Positions 1-9,494 of a stretch of 64,000 nt of DNA are shown piece by piece. The stretch is from Alcaligenes faecalis. GTDB lineage: Bacteria; Pseudomonadota; Gammaproteobacteria; Burkholderiales; Burkholderiaceae_B. Position 1 is the first letter of the stretch, and every line of letters begins with the position of its first letter. The notes under the pieces were generated by a model that ran no database searches, was not told where the DNA came from, and worked only from the letters and a program-made list of their open reading frames with translations. The stretch spans positions 1,064,879 to 1,128,878 of the forward strand of contig NZ_CP168006.1 of assembly GCF_041521385.1 (NCBI RefSeq). The letters run 5' to 3'. The translations under genes and the position numbers were made by a program.

Positions 1-1
1 G

Positions 2-757
2 TCGGTCACCTTTCTGCTCTTCCCCATCCTGGGCAGTGGAGTGGCTGCTGTGCTACGCCCCTGGCTAACCGACAATCTGTACCTGGGAGTTCTGTTTCTG
101 GCTTGCCTGCCCAGCACCGTGCAGTCTGCGGTGGCGCTGACAGCCATGGCGCGCGGCAACGTACCAGTTTCAATATGCAGCGCCTCTGCCTCTACCTTGC
201 TGGGCGTGTTCATCACGCCCCTGCTGGTCGGCATTATGCTGGCAGGTGCGACCAGCGCCCAGGCCACCGTGTCGCTGGAGGCGGTGGGAAAAATCATGCT
301 GCAACTGTTTTTCCCCTTTGTCTTTGGGCATTTACTGCGTCCCGTGATTGACACCTGGGTCATGAAACGCCAGCAAATGCTAAAAGTCGTGGACCAAGGC
401 TCCATTCTGCTGGTGGTGTATACCGCTTTTTCAGGCGCGGTGGTGGGTGGTCTGTGGTCCTCTACCCCACTCAGCGCCTTGGGGCTGATTGTGCTGTCCA
501 ACGCCGTTCTGCTGACCCTGGCACAAGTGCTGGCCTGGAATCTGGGGCGTTGGCTGGGCTTTTCCTTTGAAGACCGTGTCAGCCTGCTGATGTGTGGTTC
601 CAATAAAAGCCTGAGCAGCGGCATCCCGATTGCCAACGTCATTTTTCCCAGCGCCATGGTGGGGCCCATCATCTTGCCAATCATGTTGTTTCACCAGTGG
701 CAATTACTGGTCTGCGCGTGGCTGGCGAAAAGACTAGCTGCTCAGAGCGAGCGATAA
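2..757 (+). CDS. Bile acid:sodium symporter-like transporter (5' truncated)
   Basis: Polytopic inner-membrane protein of the SBF/SLC10-like superfamily (YfeH/SLC10A7 type), which exports or imports organic anions with a cation. The frame is open from base 2, so the gene begins upstream of the window; a GTG at 41 is only an internal codon. About 251 residues are visible, with several hydrophobic segments. A C-terminal segment rich in Gly, Ser and Asn (MCGSNKSLSSGIPIANVIFP) resembles the conserved substrate/ion-binding crossover of this family. The stop at 757 is followed by a bidirectional terminator shared with the convergent dnaB. Substrate cannot be deduced. Family call fairly sure; function is inferred. 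Confidence 0.8.
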   Translation, partial: SVTFLLFPILGSGVAAVLRPWLTDNLYLGVLFLACLPSTVQSAVALTAMARGNVPVSICSASASTLLGVFITPLLVGIMLAGATSAQATVSLEAVGKIMLQLFFPFVFGHLLRPVIDTWVMKRQQMLKVVDQGSILLVVYTAFSGAVVGGLWSSTPLSALGLIVLSNAVLLTLAQVLAWNLGRWLGFSFEDRVSLLMCGSNKSLSSGIPIANVIFPSAMVGPIILPIMLFHQWQLLVCAWLAKRLAAQSER

Positions 758-896
758 GAGAACGGCGAACAGCCTTGCGTGACGACCCATGTTGACTAAG
801 CGACGATAGGCAAACGCCTCTAGCCTGATCGTGAGTCCTGCTGCAATGATCCGTCCTACCGTAGGTGTTAAGCAAATTCAGGACGAGTCACCATTA

Positions 897-934
897 ATAA
901 AAAAAGAGGCGTACCCAGGTATGCCTCTTTTTTA
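897..934. terminator. Bidirectional intrinsic terminator between symporter and dnaB
   Basis: A 12-bp stem (AAAGAGGCGTAC / GTATGCCTCTTT) with loop CCAG is flanked by A-rich and T-rich runs on both sides. It can end transcription from the left (symporter) and from the right (dnaB, stop at 994). Confidence 0.85.
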
Positions 935-993
935 TCCTGATCGCTGGCCAACAGACTCATACGCTTGAGCATAAAAACACGCACTGTGCCTTC

Positions 994-2364
994 TTAGTTC
1001 GGCATGTAATCCAGAAAGCGCGTGCTGGCTCCGGCGAAGGTCAAGCGAACCGAACCAATAGGACCGTTACGCTGTTTACCAATAATAATTTCAGCCGTGC
1101 CTTTATCGGGCGAGTCCGGGTTGTAGACCTCGTCACGGTAAATAAACAAGATCAAGTCAGCATCCTGCTCAATAGCACCGGATTCGCGCAAGTCACTCAT
1201 CACTGGGCGCTTGTTGGGCCGTTGTTCCAGACTTCGGTTCAACTGCGACAAGGCGATCAAGGGGCAGTTCAGCTCTTTGGCCAGACCCTTCAAGGAACGA
1301 CTGATCTCAGAAATTTCCGTTGCCCGGTTCTCGCCACCGCTTGATGACATCAGCTGCAAGTAGTCGATGATGATCAAGCCTAGCTGACCACACTGCCGTG
1401 CCAGTCGTCGAGCCCGCGCCCGCACTTCCATGGAGGACAGACCGGGCGTTTCATCAATGTAAATCTGGGCTTCCTGCACCTGCTGCACCGCGTGCGTCAG
1501 GCGCGGCCAATCATCGGCGGTCAGCTTGCCGGTACGCATGCGATGCTGGTCCAGCAAACCGACCGAGCCCACCATACGCATGGCCAGTTGCACCGCGCCC
1601 ATTTCCATGGAGAACACGGCAACGGGCAAACCCTGGGCAATCGCCACGTGTTCGCCAATGTTCATGGAGAACGAAGTTTTACCCATGGAAGGACGACCCG
1701 CCACAATCACCAGGTCACCAGGCTGCAAGCCCGAGGTCATCTTGTCCAGGTCTATAAAGCCTGTTGGCACCCCGGTCACTTCCGAGTCGCCTTCGCGGTG
1801 ATACAGCTCGTCAATACGTTCCACCACCTGGCTCAACAGTGGCTGGATTTCCAGAAAACCCTGCGAACCTCGCGCCCCTTCCTGAGCAATCTGAAACACG
1901 CGGGTCTCCGCCTCGTCCAGAATCTGGCGGGCTTCCTTGCCCTGGGGGTTAAAAGCGGCCGAGGAAATATCATCGGCGACCGTCACCAGCTTGCGCAGCG
2001 TGGAACGTTCGCGCACGATTTCGGCGTAGCGACGAATGTTAGCAGCCGATGGCGTGTTGTGAGCCAGCGCATTCAAATAGGCCAGCCCACCCACCTCTTC
2101 TTGCTTGCCGGCAACCGACAAGGACTCAAAGACCGTGACCACGTCGGCAGGACGGGCCAGGCCAATCAAGCGGGTAATGTGTTGCCAGATCAGCTTGTGA
2201 TCAAAACGATAAAAATCCTCGTCGGTGACAATATCGGCCACCCGGTCAAACGCGGCATTATCGAGCAACAAGCCACCGAGTACCGACTGCTCCGCCTCAA
2301 TGGAATGAGGTGGGACCCTAAGGTAATCCAGCGTTGAATCGGATTTGGCTGACTTGCTTTCCAT
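994..2364 (-). CDS. dnaB: Replicative DNA helicase DnaB
   Basis: Hexameric 5'-3' helicase that unwinds DNA at the replication fork in the cytoplasm. The protein is 456 residues, close to the usual 450-470. An N-terminal all-alpha domain (about 15-170) binds DnaG. The RecA-like domain carries Walker A AGRPSMGKTS (about 222-231) and the hydrophobic strand LIIIDYLQLM (Walker B). No intein or insertion is seen. It lies downstream of the rpsF-priB-rpsR-rplI operon on the same strand, separated by 274 bases and a terminator, so it is probably transcribed on its own. The neighbourhood of priB and dnaB is a common replication/ribosome cluster in proteobacteria. Confidence 0.97.
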   Translation of the reverse strand: MESKSAKSDSTLDYLRVPPHSIEAEQSVLGGLLLDNAAFDRVADIVTDEDFYRFDHKLIWQHITRLIGLARPADVVTVFESLSVAGKQEEVGGLAYLNALAHNTPSAANIRRYAEIVRERSTLRKLVTVADDISSAAFNPQGKEARQILDEAETRVFQIAQEGARGSQGFLEIQPLLSQVVERIDELYHREGDSEVTGVPTGFIDLDKMTSGLQPGDLVIVAGRPSMGKTSFSMNIGEHVAIAQGLPVAVFSMEMGAVQLAMRMVGSVGLLDQHRMRTGKLTADDWPRLTHAVQQVQEAQIYIDETPGLSSMEVRARARRLARQCGQLGLIIIDYLQLMSSSGGENRATEISEISRSLKGLAKELNCPLIALSQLNRSLEQRPNKRPVMSDLRESGAIEQDADLILFIYRDEVYNPDSPDKGTAEIIIGKQRNGPIGSVRLTFAGASTRFLDYMPN

Positions 2365-2553
2365 GCATATACCTTCAAATCAAGGAAAAAAATCGATGCC
2401 GCAGCCAACAGAATACGTTGTGCGGACTTGAACAGTATGTATATCTGGGGTCAGAACAGTCTGCCTCAACAGGGTATTGAGTTGACGGGACCCAATGCGG
2501 CGGCACAATCACGCAGCAAGCGTGCTGGCTCTCCTCGGACAAAACGAAGAGAA

Positions 2554-2586
2554 AACAAAAAAGCCGGCTTGCACCGGCTTTTTTGA
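2554..2586 (-). terminator. Intrinsic terminator after rplI
   Basis: Stem AAGCCGG / CCGGCTT with flanking A and T runs lies about 55 bases past the rplI stop. Read on the minus strand it ends in a T-run, closing the rpsF-priB-rpsR-rplI operon before dnaB. Confidence 0.85.
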
Positions 2587-2638
2587 GCTTGGCAGATACA
2601 CTCCATGAAAGAATGTACCATGCGTCAACGCACTCGTC

Positions 2639-3094
2639 TTAGGCGACGTCGCCTTGAACCACAACGTTGATTTCAGCAGTCACGTCAGGGTGCAGAGCAA
2701 CCTGAACGGGGTACTCGCCAACGGCTTTCAGGTGACCGTCGGGCAGACGAACCTGGGTCTTGACCAGGTCAGCAAAGCCCGCATTTTGCAATGCATTGGC
2801 GATGTCCATGGTGGTCACGGAACCAAACAAACGACCATCCACGCCGGCTTTTTGAACCAGGGTGAAAGTTTGACCGTTCAGCTTTTCGTTCTGAGCCTGA
2901 GCAGCGGCCAGCTTTTCAGCTTGCAGCTTTTCCAGTTCGGCACGGCGTGCTTCGAACTCCTGCAGAGCAGCAGCCGTAGCACGGCGAGCAACTTTGCGTG
3001 GCAGCAGGAAATTACGGGCGTAACCATCACGTACGCGCACAACGTCACCCAGATTACCCAGGTTGGCGACTTTTTCGAGCAAAATAACTTGCAT
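2639..3094 (-). CDS. rplI: 50S ribosomal protein L9
   Basis: Structural protein of the large subunit, binding 23S rRNA at the base of the L1 stalk. Length 151 residues is typical. The N-terminal domain starts [19 protein letters not shown] and includes the conserved GYARNFLLP segment (about 25-33). A long Ala/Glu/Lys-rich helix (about 40-75) links it to the C-terminal domain. It is the last gene of the rpsF operon, 18 bases after rpsR. Confidence 0.98.
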   Translation of the reverse strand: MQVILLEKVANLGNLGDVVRVRDGYARNFLLPRKVARRATAAALQEFEARRAELEKLQAEKLAAAQAQNEKLNGQTFTLVQKAGVDGRLFGSVTTMDIANALQNAGFADLVKTQVRLPDGHLKAVGEYPVQVALHPDVTAEINVVVQGDVA

Positions 3095-3112
3095 GACTAA
3101 GGTTCCTCTGGA

Positions 3113-3385
3113 TTATTTGTGGTTGTCGGTGTACGGCAACAGAGCCAGGAAACGAGCGCGCTTGACAGCGGTGTCCAGCTGACGCTGGTAGTGAGCTTTG
3201 GTGCCCGTCAAACGTGCAGGGATGATCTTGCCATTTTCCTGGATGAAATCACGCAGGGTGTCCAGATCTTTGTAATCAATTTCTTCAACGCCAGCGACGG
3301 TGAAGCGGCAGAATTTGCGGCGCTTGAACAGTGGGTTCTGTTGTGCAAATTTGCGTTTTTTGTCTTTGCCTCTACGGAAAGCCAT
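3113..3385 (-). CDS. rpsR: 30S ribosomal protein S18
   Basis: Small-subunit protein that pairs with S6 on the platform of the 30S subunit. 90 residues with a basic N-terminus ([12 protein letters not shown]), the conserved core [10 protein letters not shown], and [13 protein letters not shown]. Third gene of the operon, 89 bases after priB; the S6 partner is encoded at the operon start. Confidence 0.98.
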   Translation of the reverse strand: MAFRRGKDKKRKFAQQNPLFKRRKFCRFTVAGVEEIDYKDLDTLRDFIQENGKIIPARLTGTKAHYQRQLDTAVKRARFLALLPYTDNHK

Positions 3386-3474
3386 TTTGTGCCTCGTTAG
3401 TAACCGGGCTATACCCGGAAGAATTCAGTGTGAAGCGAGGTGTTGAACACTTCGCGACGATCGAGCCAGACCAG

Positions 3475-3792
3475 TCAAACCGTAACAGAGCCTTGCCCTG
3501 GAAAGTGACGCTGATAGTGCTGTACATGCAGTACCAGTCGCGTCGAGCCTTTACGGGCGGGGGCAATAAAACCTTGTAGTTGCAAACGAGCTCCCAAAGG
3601 AGTGTCTGCCAGACCCAATGCATTATTTCCCAGAGCCACTACCTGCATCGTCAACACGATCTGCCGGGAGTGACCGGCTTCCATTACGGAAGATTCGTGT
3701 TCCAGGACCAATTCCAGAGCTGGGACACCCGCCGGCGTATAACGCAAGGGCTTGATGTCGATAAGCTGACCGGCAAGAGAGTACTGGTTCAC
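3475..3792 (-). CDS. priB: Primosomal replication protein N (PriB)
   Basis: Small single-stranded-DNA-binding protein with an OB fold that, with PriA and DnaT, restarts stalled forks. 105 residues, the family's usual size. The start MNQYSLAGQLIDIKPLRYTP and the central segment with Gln/Val-rich strands fit the SSB-like fold. It sits 13 bases after rpsF and before rpsR, the classic position of priB inside the S6-S18-L9 operon; position supports the call as strongly as sequence does. Confidence 0.92.
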   Translation of the reverse strand: MNQYSLAGQLIDIKPLRYTPAGVPALELVLEHESSVMEAGHSRQIVLTMQVVALGNNALGLADTPLGARLQLQGFIAPARKGSTRLVLHVQHYQRHFPGQGSVTV

Positions 3793-3805
3793 GCAGTCGG
3801 AGCTA

Positions 3806-4198
3806 TTACTCTTCAGCTTGAGCTTCAGCCGCTGCGGGAGTGCTGGCCTCAGTGCTTGCTTTACGTGCTTCTTCGCGTTCGACGGACTTCATCATGACCG
3901 AAGCGCCTTCAGGGGCTTTCTTCGTGCCAGCGACGAGGTAACGCAAGATAGCGTCGTTGTAGCGGAAGGAATGCTCCAGTTCGTCCAGGGTGGACTGACC
4001 GCATTCGATGTTCAGGCACACGTAGTGAGCCTTGACCAGTTTCTGGATTGGGTAAGCCAGTTGACGGCGGCCCCAGTCTTCCAGACGATGAATAGCACCG
4101 CCTTCGGAAGTAACAATCGCCGAATAGCGCTCGATCATGGCGGGCACTTGCTCGCTTTGATCGGGATGCACAATGAACACTACTTCGTAGTGACGCAT
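3806..4198 (-). CDS. rpsF: 30S ribosomal protein S6
   Basis: Small-subunit protein that forms a heterodimer with S18. 130 residues: a standard S6 core starting [19 protein letters not shown] and including [17 protein letters not shown] (about 44-60), followed by a Glu/Ala-rich disordered tail (about 108-130), as in other proteobacteria. A Shine-Dalgarno AAGGAG stands just before the ATG. First gene of its operon, with a promoter about 105 bases upstream. Confidence 0.98.
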   Translation of the reverse strand: MRHYEVVFIVHPDQSEQVPAMIERYSAIVTSEGGAIHRLEDWGRRQLAYPIQKLVKAHYVCLNIECGQSTLDELEHSFRYNDAILRYLVAGTKKAPEGASVMMKSVEREEARKASTEASTPAAAEAQAEE

Positions 4199-4301
4199 GG
4201 AACAACTCCTTGTGGATATCGCCTACTACCTGCTGTAAAACCAGCCAGGCACCAAGCGCGACAGCCCGCCCATTCAATCCGGGTCGAGCAAGAAACCATA
4301 G

Positions 4302-4331
4302 ATACTAGCACCAAGAAAGGCTGGCTGACAA
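4302..4331 (-). promoter_or_regulatory. Sigma-70-like promoter for rpsF operon
   Basis: On the minus strand, TTGTCA (4326-4331) and TAGTAT (4302-4307) are separated by 18 bases, matching 5/6 and 4/6 of the -35 and -10 consensus. It would give a leader of about 95 bases before rpsF. Predicted from sequence only. Confidence 0.55.
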
Positions 4332-4341
4332 GCCAAAAGCC

Positions 4342-5145
4342 TTAGCCCTGCACGCTCGCGTAGGCAGAGTGATTATGAATCGACTCAAAATTCTCGGCTT
4401 CGATGCTATAACGCAACACTCCGGGCAAGCTGCGCACGCTAACGGCCACATCGCGCACCAGATCTTCGACAAATTTGGGATTGTCGTAGGCGTATTCGGT
4501 AACGTATTTTTCGTCAGTGCGCTTGAGCAAGCCCCACAACTGACAGGACGCCTGCTCCTCAACTGACTTGATCAGCGCGGGCAAATCCAGCGCAGCCGGA
4601 TCAGCAAACACGGCCTGCACCGTGACGTGCGAGCGTTGATTATGCGCGCCGTACTCTGAAATTGCCTTGGAGCATGGACACAAGCTGGTGACAGGGACCA
4701 GTACAGATAACTCAAATTCGGGCTGAGTATCCACACCGACACGTGCCGTCCAACTGACGGTGTAATCCATCAGGCTGGCCACCCCCGATACGGGCGCCAC
4801 TTTTTCCAGGAACACGGGGAAAGTAGCGGTCATGTCGCCACGCCCGGCCCCAAGCAAGGGCAACATGCTTTGGGCCATCTGCACAAAACCGGCAGGTGTC
4901 ATGGCTTGCTGGCGATACTCTTCCAGCAAAGCCACAAAACGCGACATATGGGTGCCTTTTTCTTCGGGAGGCAAAGCCACCGTCAACTCCCATTGCGCCA
5001 CGGTGGGCACAGCCTGCCCTTGCAGATCCAGCATCATCGGATGCCGCACCCCGCGCACACCCACGCGCTGAATCGCAACACGGCGCGTATCCATGCTGCT
5101 TTGCACATCTGGCATGGCCAAAGGCGATTCCGACACTGTATTCAT
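4342..5145 (-). CDS. folE2: GTP cyclohydrolase FolE2 (type IB)
   Basis: Converts GTP to 7,8-dihydroneopterin triphosphate, the first step of folate and some queuosine-type pathways. 267 residues from the ATG at 5145; an upstream in-frame ATG at 5151 is equally possible, and further extension adds an untypical hydrophobic stretch. The conserved metal/catalytic segment is visible as LCPCSKAISEYGAHNQRSH in the C-terminal half. FolE2 enzymes tolerate metals other than zinc and in many bacteria are induced when zinc is scarce. An AT-rich inverted repeat 50-60 bases upstream (5191-5210) could be the site for a Fur-family regulator. It stands alone between dxs and rpsF. Confidence 0.93.
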   Translation of the reverse strand: MNTVSESPLAMPDVQSSMDTRRVAIQRVGVRGVRHPMMLDLQGQAVPTVAQWELTVALPPEEKGTHMSRFVALLEEYRQQAMTPAGFVQMAQSMLPLLGAGRGDMTATFPVFLEKVAPVSGVASLMDYTVSWTARVGVDTQPEFELSVLVPVTSLCPCSKAISEYGAHNQRSHVTVQAVFADPAALDLPALIKSVEEQASCQLWGLLKRTDEKYVTEYAYDNPKFVEDLVRDVAVSVRSLPGVLRYSIEAENFESIHNHSAYASVQG

Positions 5146-5190
5146 ATCCATCAGGTTCAGCCACGACAGAGCCGCAACCGTAAATAAAAA

Positions 5191-5210
5191 CAATAATGAA
5201 TGATTATCTT
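5191..5210 (-). promoter_or_regulatory. AT-rich inverted repeat, possible Zur/Fur-type operator
   Basis: Minus-strand GATAATCATTCATTATTG contains the arms ATAAT and ATTAT separated by 5 bases, about 45-60 bases upstream of the folE2 start. It resembles Fur-family operators, but the arm spacing differs from the classical 19-bp Fur box. Regulator identity is inferred. Confidence 0.4.
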
Positions 5211-5294
5211 ACGCTTATCACAAGCGAGCTTCGATAACCTTAAGAAGAACGCGCATATTGGGGTATTCAATACCTAAAATACGTCGCAATTGCC

Positions 5295-7160
5295 TTACAC
5301 CTCAAACAAACTTGAGAAACGCTCACGAATCGAGCGTTCGATGCCCGCCGCATCCAGACCCAGATCCTGAGCTATTTTCTTCTGATCCCCGTGGTCAATG
5401 AACTCGTCGGGGTAGCCCAGTTGCAGCACCGGCATCACCAACGCAGCACGGCTGACAAATTCTAGTACCGCGCTACCTGCGCCCCCCATCAAACAGCCCT
5501 CTTCCACAGTCACAAACGCCTGATGGCTTTGTGCCAGCTCTTGCAGCAAGGCTTCGTCCATCGGTTTGACAAAGCGCATGTCGACCACGGTAACGTCCAG
5601 AACCTCGGCCGCTTTCAGGGCCTCGTGCAAGACGGGGCCGAACGCCAGAATAGCCAGGCTCTTGCCCTGACGGCGAAGATTGGCCTTGCCCAACGGCACG
5701 GTATGGAGCGCCTGATCCACTTCAGCACCGATGCCGGCTCCGCGCGGATAGCGCACCGAACTGGGTCCTGGGTGCTGATAGCAACAGGTCAGCAACAAGC
5801 GGGTTTCGTTCTCATCCGAAGGGGTGGCAACCACCATGTTCGGAATGCAGCGCAAAAAGGCAATGTCGTAATTACCGGCATGCGTTGCCCCGTCTGCGCC
5901 CACAATACCGGCACGGTCCAAGGCAAACGTGACATCCAGATTCTGCAGGGCCACATCGTGAATCAGTTGATCGTAGCCACGCTGCAAAAACGTGGAGTAA
6001 ATCGCCACAACCGGTTTTTGTCCTTCACAGGCCAAGCCGCCGGCAAACGTGACAGCGTGCTGCTCGGCAATGCCCACATCAAAATAACGACGGGGAAACT
6101 GCTGCTCAAACTCCACCATGCCACTGCCTTCACGCATGGCGGGGGTAATACCGTATAGGCGCTGATCCTGTTTGGCCATGTCGCACAGCCACTGACCGAA
6201 GATCTGCGTAAACGTCGGGCGCGGCTTGGTCGTGGGCTTCACCAGCCCCACCGAGGGATCGAACTTGCCAGGACCGTGGTAGAGCACCGGGTCTGCTTCG
6301 GCCAGCTTGTAGCCCTGCCCTTTACGGGTAACCACATGCAGGAATTGCAAACCACCCAGATCACGCAGATTGCTCAAGGTAGAGACCAGCGCATCCAGAT
6401 CGTGGCCATCAATTGGGCCTACGTAGTTAAAGCCCAGCTCTTCAAACAGCGTGGCCGGAGACAGAATCCCCTTGGCGTGGCCTTCAAACTTGCGCGCCAG
6501 ATCCAGAACGGGCGGCACATGCTGCAAAACAGCACGGCCCACATTCTTGGCAGCGGCATAGAACCGGCCCGACATCAGACGAGCCAGATAATGATTCAGG
6601 GCACCCACAGGCGGGGAGATCGACATGTCATTGTCGTTCAGCACCACCAGCACATTCACATCGGGGGTGACACCTGCATTGTTCAGGGCTTCAAACGCCA
6701 TACCGGCGGTCATCGCACCATCACCGATCACAGCAATGTGCTGACGCTCGATTCCGGCATTGCGCGAGGCCACGGCCATACCCAATACGGCAGAAATTGA
6801 GGTCGAGGAGTGCGCGGTGCCAAAGTCGTCGTACTCGGACTCGGAACGCTTGGGAAAACCGGAGATGCCATCTTGCTGACGCAAACTGCCCATCTGATCA
6901 CGCCGGCCAGTCAGAATTTTGTGCGGATAGGACTGGTGACCCACATCCCACACGATACGGTCGTGGGGCGTCTCGAACACGTAGTGCAAGGCAGTGGTCA
7001 ATTCAACCGTGCCCAGATTGGACGACAAATGCCCACCGGTTTTGGATACGGATTGCAGAACAAACTCGCGCAGTTGTCGTGCCAGCTCGGGAAGATCGCT
7101 TTGATCAAGCTGACGCAAGTCGGCGGGAGACTGAATCTGCTCTAGGGAAACGGTTGTCAT
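5295..7160 (-). CDS. dxs: 1-deoxy-D-xylulose-5-phosphate synthase
   Basis: Thiamine-diphosphate enzyme that condenses pyruvate and glyceraldehyde 3-phosphate, the entry step of the MEP isoprenoid pathway. 621 residues from the ATG at 7160 ([12 protein letters not shown]), the normal length; the open frame continues upstream but without homology. The TPP motif [18 protein letters not shown] (about 150-167), the transketolase pyrimidine-binding segment [15 protein letters not shown], and the C-terminal domain are present. It is 113 bases downstream of ispA on the same strand, so xseB, ispA and dxs form the usual isoprenoid operon. No terminator is apparent after the stop. Confidence 0.97.
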   Translation of the reverse strand: MTTVSLEQIQSPADLRQLDQSDLPELARQLREFVLQSVSKTGGHLSSNLGTVELTTALHYVFETPHDRIVWDVGHQSYPHKILTGRRDQMGSLRQQDGISGFPKRSESEYDDFGTAHSSTSISAVLGMAVASRNAGIERQHIAVIGDGAMTAGMAFEALNNAGVTPDVNVLVVLNDNDMSISPPVGALNHYLARLMSGRFYAAAKNVGRAVLQHVPPVLDLARKFEGHAKGILSPATLFEELGFNYVGPIDGHDLDALVSTLSNLRDLGGLQFLHVVTRKGQGYKLAEADPVLYHGPGKFDPSVGLVKPTTKPRPTFTQIFGQWLCDMAKQDQRLYGITPAMREGSGMVEFEQQFPRRYFDVGIAEQHAVTFAGGLACEGQKPVVAIYSTFLQRGYDQLIHDVALQNLDVTFALDRAGIVGADGATHAGNYDIAFLRCIPNMVVATPSDENETRLLLTCCYQHPGPSSVRYPRGAGIGAEVDQALHTVPLGKANLRRQGKSLAILAFGPVLHEALKAAEVLDVTVVDMRFVKPMDEALLQELAQSHQAFVTVEEGCLMGGAGSAVLEFVSRAALVMPVLQLGYPDEFIDHGDQKKIAQDLGLDAAGIERSIRERFSSLFEV

Positions 7161-7273
7161 ACTAAAGACGTCTATCCGGGCAAATAAGTGAAACGGCTGT
7201 CTAAAGACAATCGTCAATCGGCTATTGTAAAACGCTTCGCAGCCTGTGCCAAAGTAGCACAGGCCCACGTCGC

Positions 7274-8182
7274 TTAATGATTGCGGCCCACGATATAGTC
7301 AGCCAGTTGCATCAGGCGCGCAGCCGCCGGCCCCAAGGGGCGCAAAGCCAACTGAGCCTGCTCGTTCAGCGCACCGAGCAATTCGCGCGATCCGTCCATA
7401 CCCAGAATGGAAACATAGGTAGGCTTGTTGTCGGCCGCATCTTTACCGGCGGTCTTGCCCAGTGTGGCCGTATCGGCTGTTACGTCCAGAATGTCGTCCA
7501 CAACCTGGAAAGCCAGACCGACGGCTTGGGCATAGTCTTCCAAACCATTACGCACAGTCGATGAGGCACCCGCCACAATACCGCCCAACAACACGCTGGC
7601 CTGCAACATCGCGCCGGTTTTCATACTGTGCATTTCCTGCAACTGATCGCGGTCCAGGGCAATACCCACGCTTTCACAATCAATCGCCTGGCCACCAGCC
7701 ATGCCAGCACTGCCCGCAGCCTGAGCCAATTGGGTAATGGCTTGCACAATCAAGGCAGGGGCAATCGGCATTTGAGCCAACAGTTCGAAAGCCAAAGGCT
7801 GCAAGGCATCGCCCGCCAACATGGCGCAAGCTTCATCAAACTGAACATGGGTAGTCGGGCGACCACGACGCAACTTGTCGTCGTCCATGCAAGGCAAATC
7901 GTCGTGAACCAGCGAGTAGGCATGAATCAACTCCACTGCCGCCGCTGCCAGCTCCAATGCTTTCAGTTGAGCCGCCGCCATGGGCTTGCCTTGCAGGGCG
8001 GCCTCGCCCGCAGCATAGACCAAAGCCGCACGCACACGTTTGCCACCACCCAGCACAGAATAGCGCATGGCTTCGTGCAAACGAGCCGGTTCCTGGCTGA
8101 CAGGGGGCAAGGACTGATCCAGCACGGCCTCAGTCTGCTCGACCCGCGCCTGCAACCAATCAGAAAAACTGGTAGAACTCAT
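7274..8182 (-). CDS. ispA: Farnesyl diphosphate synthase (polyprenyl synthetase)
   Basis: Chain-elongating prenyltransferase that makes geranyl and farnesyl diphosphate from IPP and DMAPP. 302 residues from the ATG at 8182. The first aspartate-rich motif is [19 protein letters not shown] and the second is [20 protein letters not shown], both intact. The start codon comes one base after the xseB stop (TAA-G-ATG), so translation is probably coupled. An in-frame extension upstream would overlap xseB and is rejected. Confidence 0.96.
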   Translation of the reverse strand: MSSTSFSDWLQARVEQTEAVLDQSLPPVSQEPARLHEAMRYSVLGGGKRVRAALVYAAGEAALQGKPMAAAQLKALELAAAAVELIHAYSLVHDDLPCMDDDKLRRGRPTTHVQFDEACAMLAGDALQPLAFELLAQMPIAPALIVQAITQLAQAAGSAGMAGGQAIDCESVGIALDRDQLQEMHSMKTGAMLQASVLLGGIVAGASSTVRNGLEDYAQAVGLAFQVVDDILDVTADTATLGKTAGKDAADNKPTYVSILGMDGSRELLGALNEQAQLALRPLGPAAARLMQLADYIVGRNH

Positions 8183-8183
8183 C

Positions 8184-8450
8184 TTAACTATCTCCAACAG
8201 CCTCATCCCCCGACAAGGGACGCAGCAGATTGCCCTGCAATACACTGACTTGTTCTTGGGCAAGGTCCAGTTTGCGCTGACACAATTGGGCTAATTCCAC
8301 ACCCTGTTCGTAAGCCTGCAAAGCCTGCTCCAACGGCAGTGCTCCGCTTTCCATACGAGCGACCAGCGCCTCCAACTGTGCCAGAGCGGACTCAAAATCC
8401 TGCTGTTCTGGCTCCTGGGCACTTTGATTATCATCGCGAGATTTAACCAT
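8184..8450 (-). CDS. xseB: Exodeoxyribonuclease VII small subunit
   Basis: Small helical subunit that multimerises around XseA to make the bidirectional single-strand exonuclease VII. 88 residues with the family signature FESALAQLEALVARMESGALPLEQALQAYEQG (two pieces of one helical hairpin, about 19-50). First gene of the xseB-ispA-dxs operon. The large subunit gene is not in the window, which is normal. Confidence 0.95.
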   Translation of the reverse strand: MVKSRDDNQSAQEPEQQDFESALAQLEALVARMESGALPLEQALQAYEQGVELAQLCQRKLDLAQEQVSVLQGNLLRPLSGDEAVGDS

Positions 8451-8588
8451 AATTATTCCTGATCAATGAGGGCCGTCCAGACTAACTGGGGCCCAATTGG
8501 ATGTGGCATTGTACGGGAGCCTGCGGCTTGCGGGCCTCCCGAGAGGGCGCTTTTTGGCGGGATGCCGAGCCTTAGCGCCGCCTGACAG

Positions 8589-8616
8589 TAAAAAAGCCGC
8601 TTTAGGGCGGCTTTCT
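8589..8616 (-). terminator. Intrinsic terminator after sulfurtransferase gene
   Basis: Stem AAAGCCGC / GCGGCTTT followed on the minus strand by a T-run. It lies about 28 bases past the stop of the mercaptopyruvate sulfurtransferase gene. Confidence 0.8.
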
Positions 8617-8642
8617 CAGCAACAGAAGTTCATTGCCTTTGA

Positions 8643-9494
8643 CTAGCTGCGCGCAACAGGTCGGCTGGCGTCACTGACCCATTCACTCCAGGAGCCGGGG
8701 TAAATGCTGGAACCAGGCAGCCCAGCCAATTCCATGGCAAAAAGATTGTGACAGGCTGTAATACCCGAACCGCACTGATGGACAACCATCTCTGCCGAAA
8801 TCGTCCCCAGCAAATCCTGAAACTCCTGCCGTAGCTGCTCGGCGGGTTTGAAGCGCCCTTGTTCACCCAGATTATTCAGGTGCGAACGGTTAAGCGCGTC
8901 AGGGATATGACCTGCGACCGGGTCCATCGGTTCCACATCACCGCGATAGCGTTCAGCAGCGCGCGCATCCAACACGGTAAAAATAGGTTTGGACAGATTC
9001 TTCAGGACCTGATCCGTTTGCACGGTAGGCATGGCGGCCTGTTCAAGCACGCTCAATTCGGCCACCGATGGGGTTGGCTTGGCCGGACCGCTTTCTTCGA
9101 CTCCGCCCAGTTGTTGCCAGGCCTGCCAGCCACCGTCCAGAATAGCGACCTGAGGATGCCCCAACCAGCGCAGCATCCACCACATATGACTGGCAAACAA
9201 GGAGCCCTGGGCATCGTAGACCACGACCTGCATGCCGTCACGCAAGCCATTTTGCTGCAAAAGTTGAGCCAGCGCCTGACGGCTGGGCAAAGGATGACGG
9301 CCATTCAGCCCCGTCTTGGGTGCAGCCAGATCGACCTCATGATCCAGAAACACCGCCCCAGGAATATGTCCCTGTTCATAGGCGCGTCGTCCTGCCTGAT
9401 GATCGGCCAAATCATGGCGCACATCCAGAATCAACCATTCTGAATTATTCAGATTGACCTGGACCTGTTCTGCGCTAATCAGAAATTCAAACAC
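8643..9494 (-). CDS. sseA: 3-mercaptopyruvate sulfurtransferase
   Basis: Transfers sulfur from 3-mercaptopyruvate to acceptors such as cyanide or thiols in the cytoplasm. 283 residues with two tandem rhodanese domains (about 1-130 and 155-283). Only the C-terminal domain is catalytic, with Cys241 in the loop CGSGIT. This loop fits mercaptopyruvate sulfurtransferases (CGSGVT) rather than thiosulfate sulfurtransferases (CRKGVT). The start overlaps the upstream EamA gene by 8 bases, so the two are co-translated. A metabolic link between transporter and sulfurtransferase is not established. Confidence 0.9.
   Translation of the reverse strand: MFEFLISAEQVQVNLNNSEWLILDVRHDLADHQAGRRAYEQGHIPGAVFLDHEVDLAAPKTGLNGRHPLPSRQALAQLLQQNGLRDGMQVVVYDAQGSLFASHMWWMLRWLGHPQVAILDGGWQAWQQLGGVEESGPAKPTPSVAELSVLEQAAMPTVQTDQVLKNLSKPIFTVLDARAAERYRGDVEPMDPVAGHIPDALNRSHLNNLGEQGRFKPAEQLRQEFQDLLGTISAEMVVHQCGSGITACHNLFAMELAGLPGSSIYPGSWSEWVSDASRPVARS

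Noticed and set aside
4199..4301. S6:S18-binding leader before rpsF
   Set aside because: Such leaders are known in many bacteria and the leader has suitable length, but I could not identify the expected bulged motif with confidence.
5262..5277. Terminator after dxs
   Set aside because: A short hairpin GGTATT / AATACC is present, but there is no T-run on the dxs strand.
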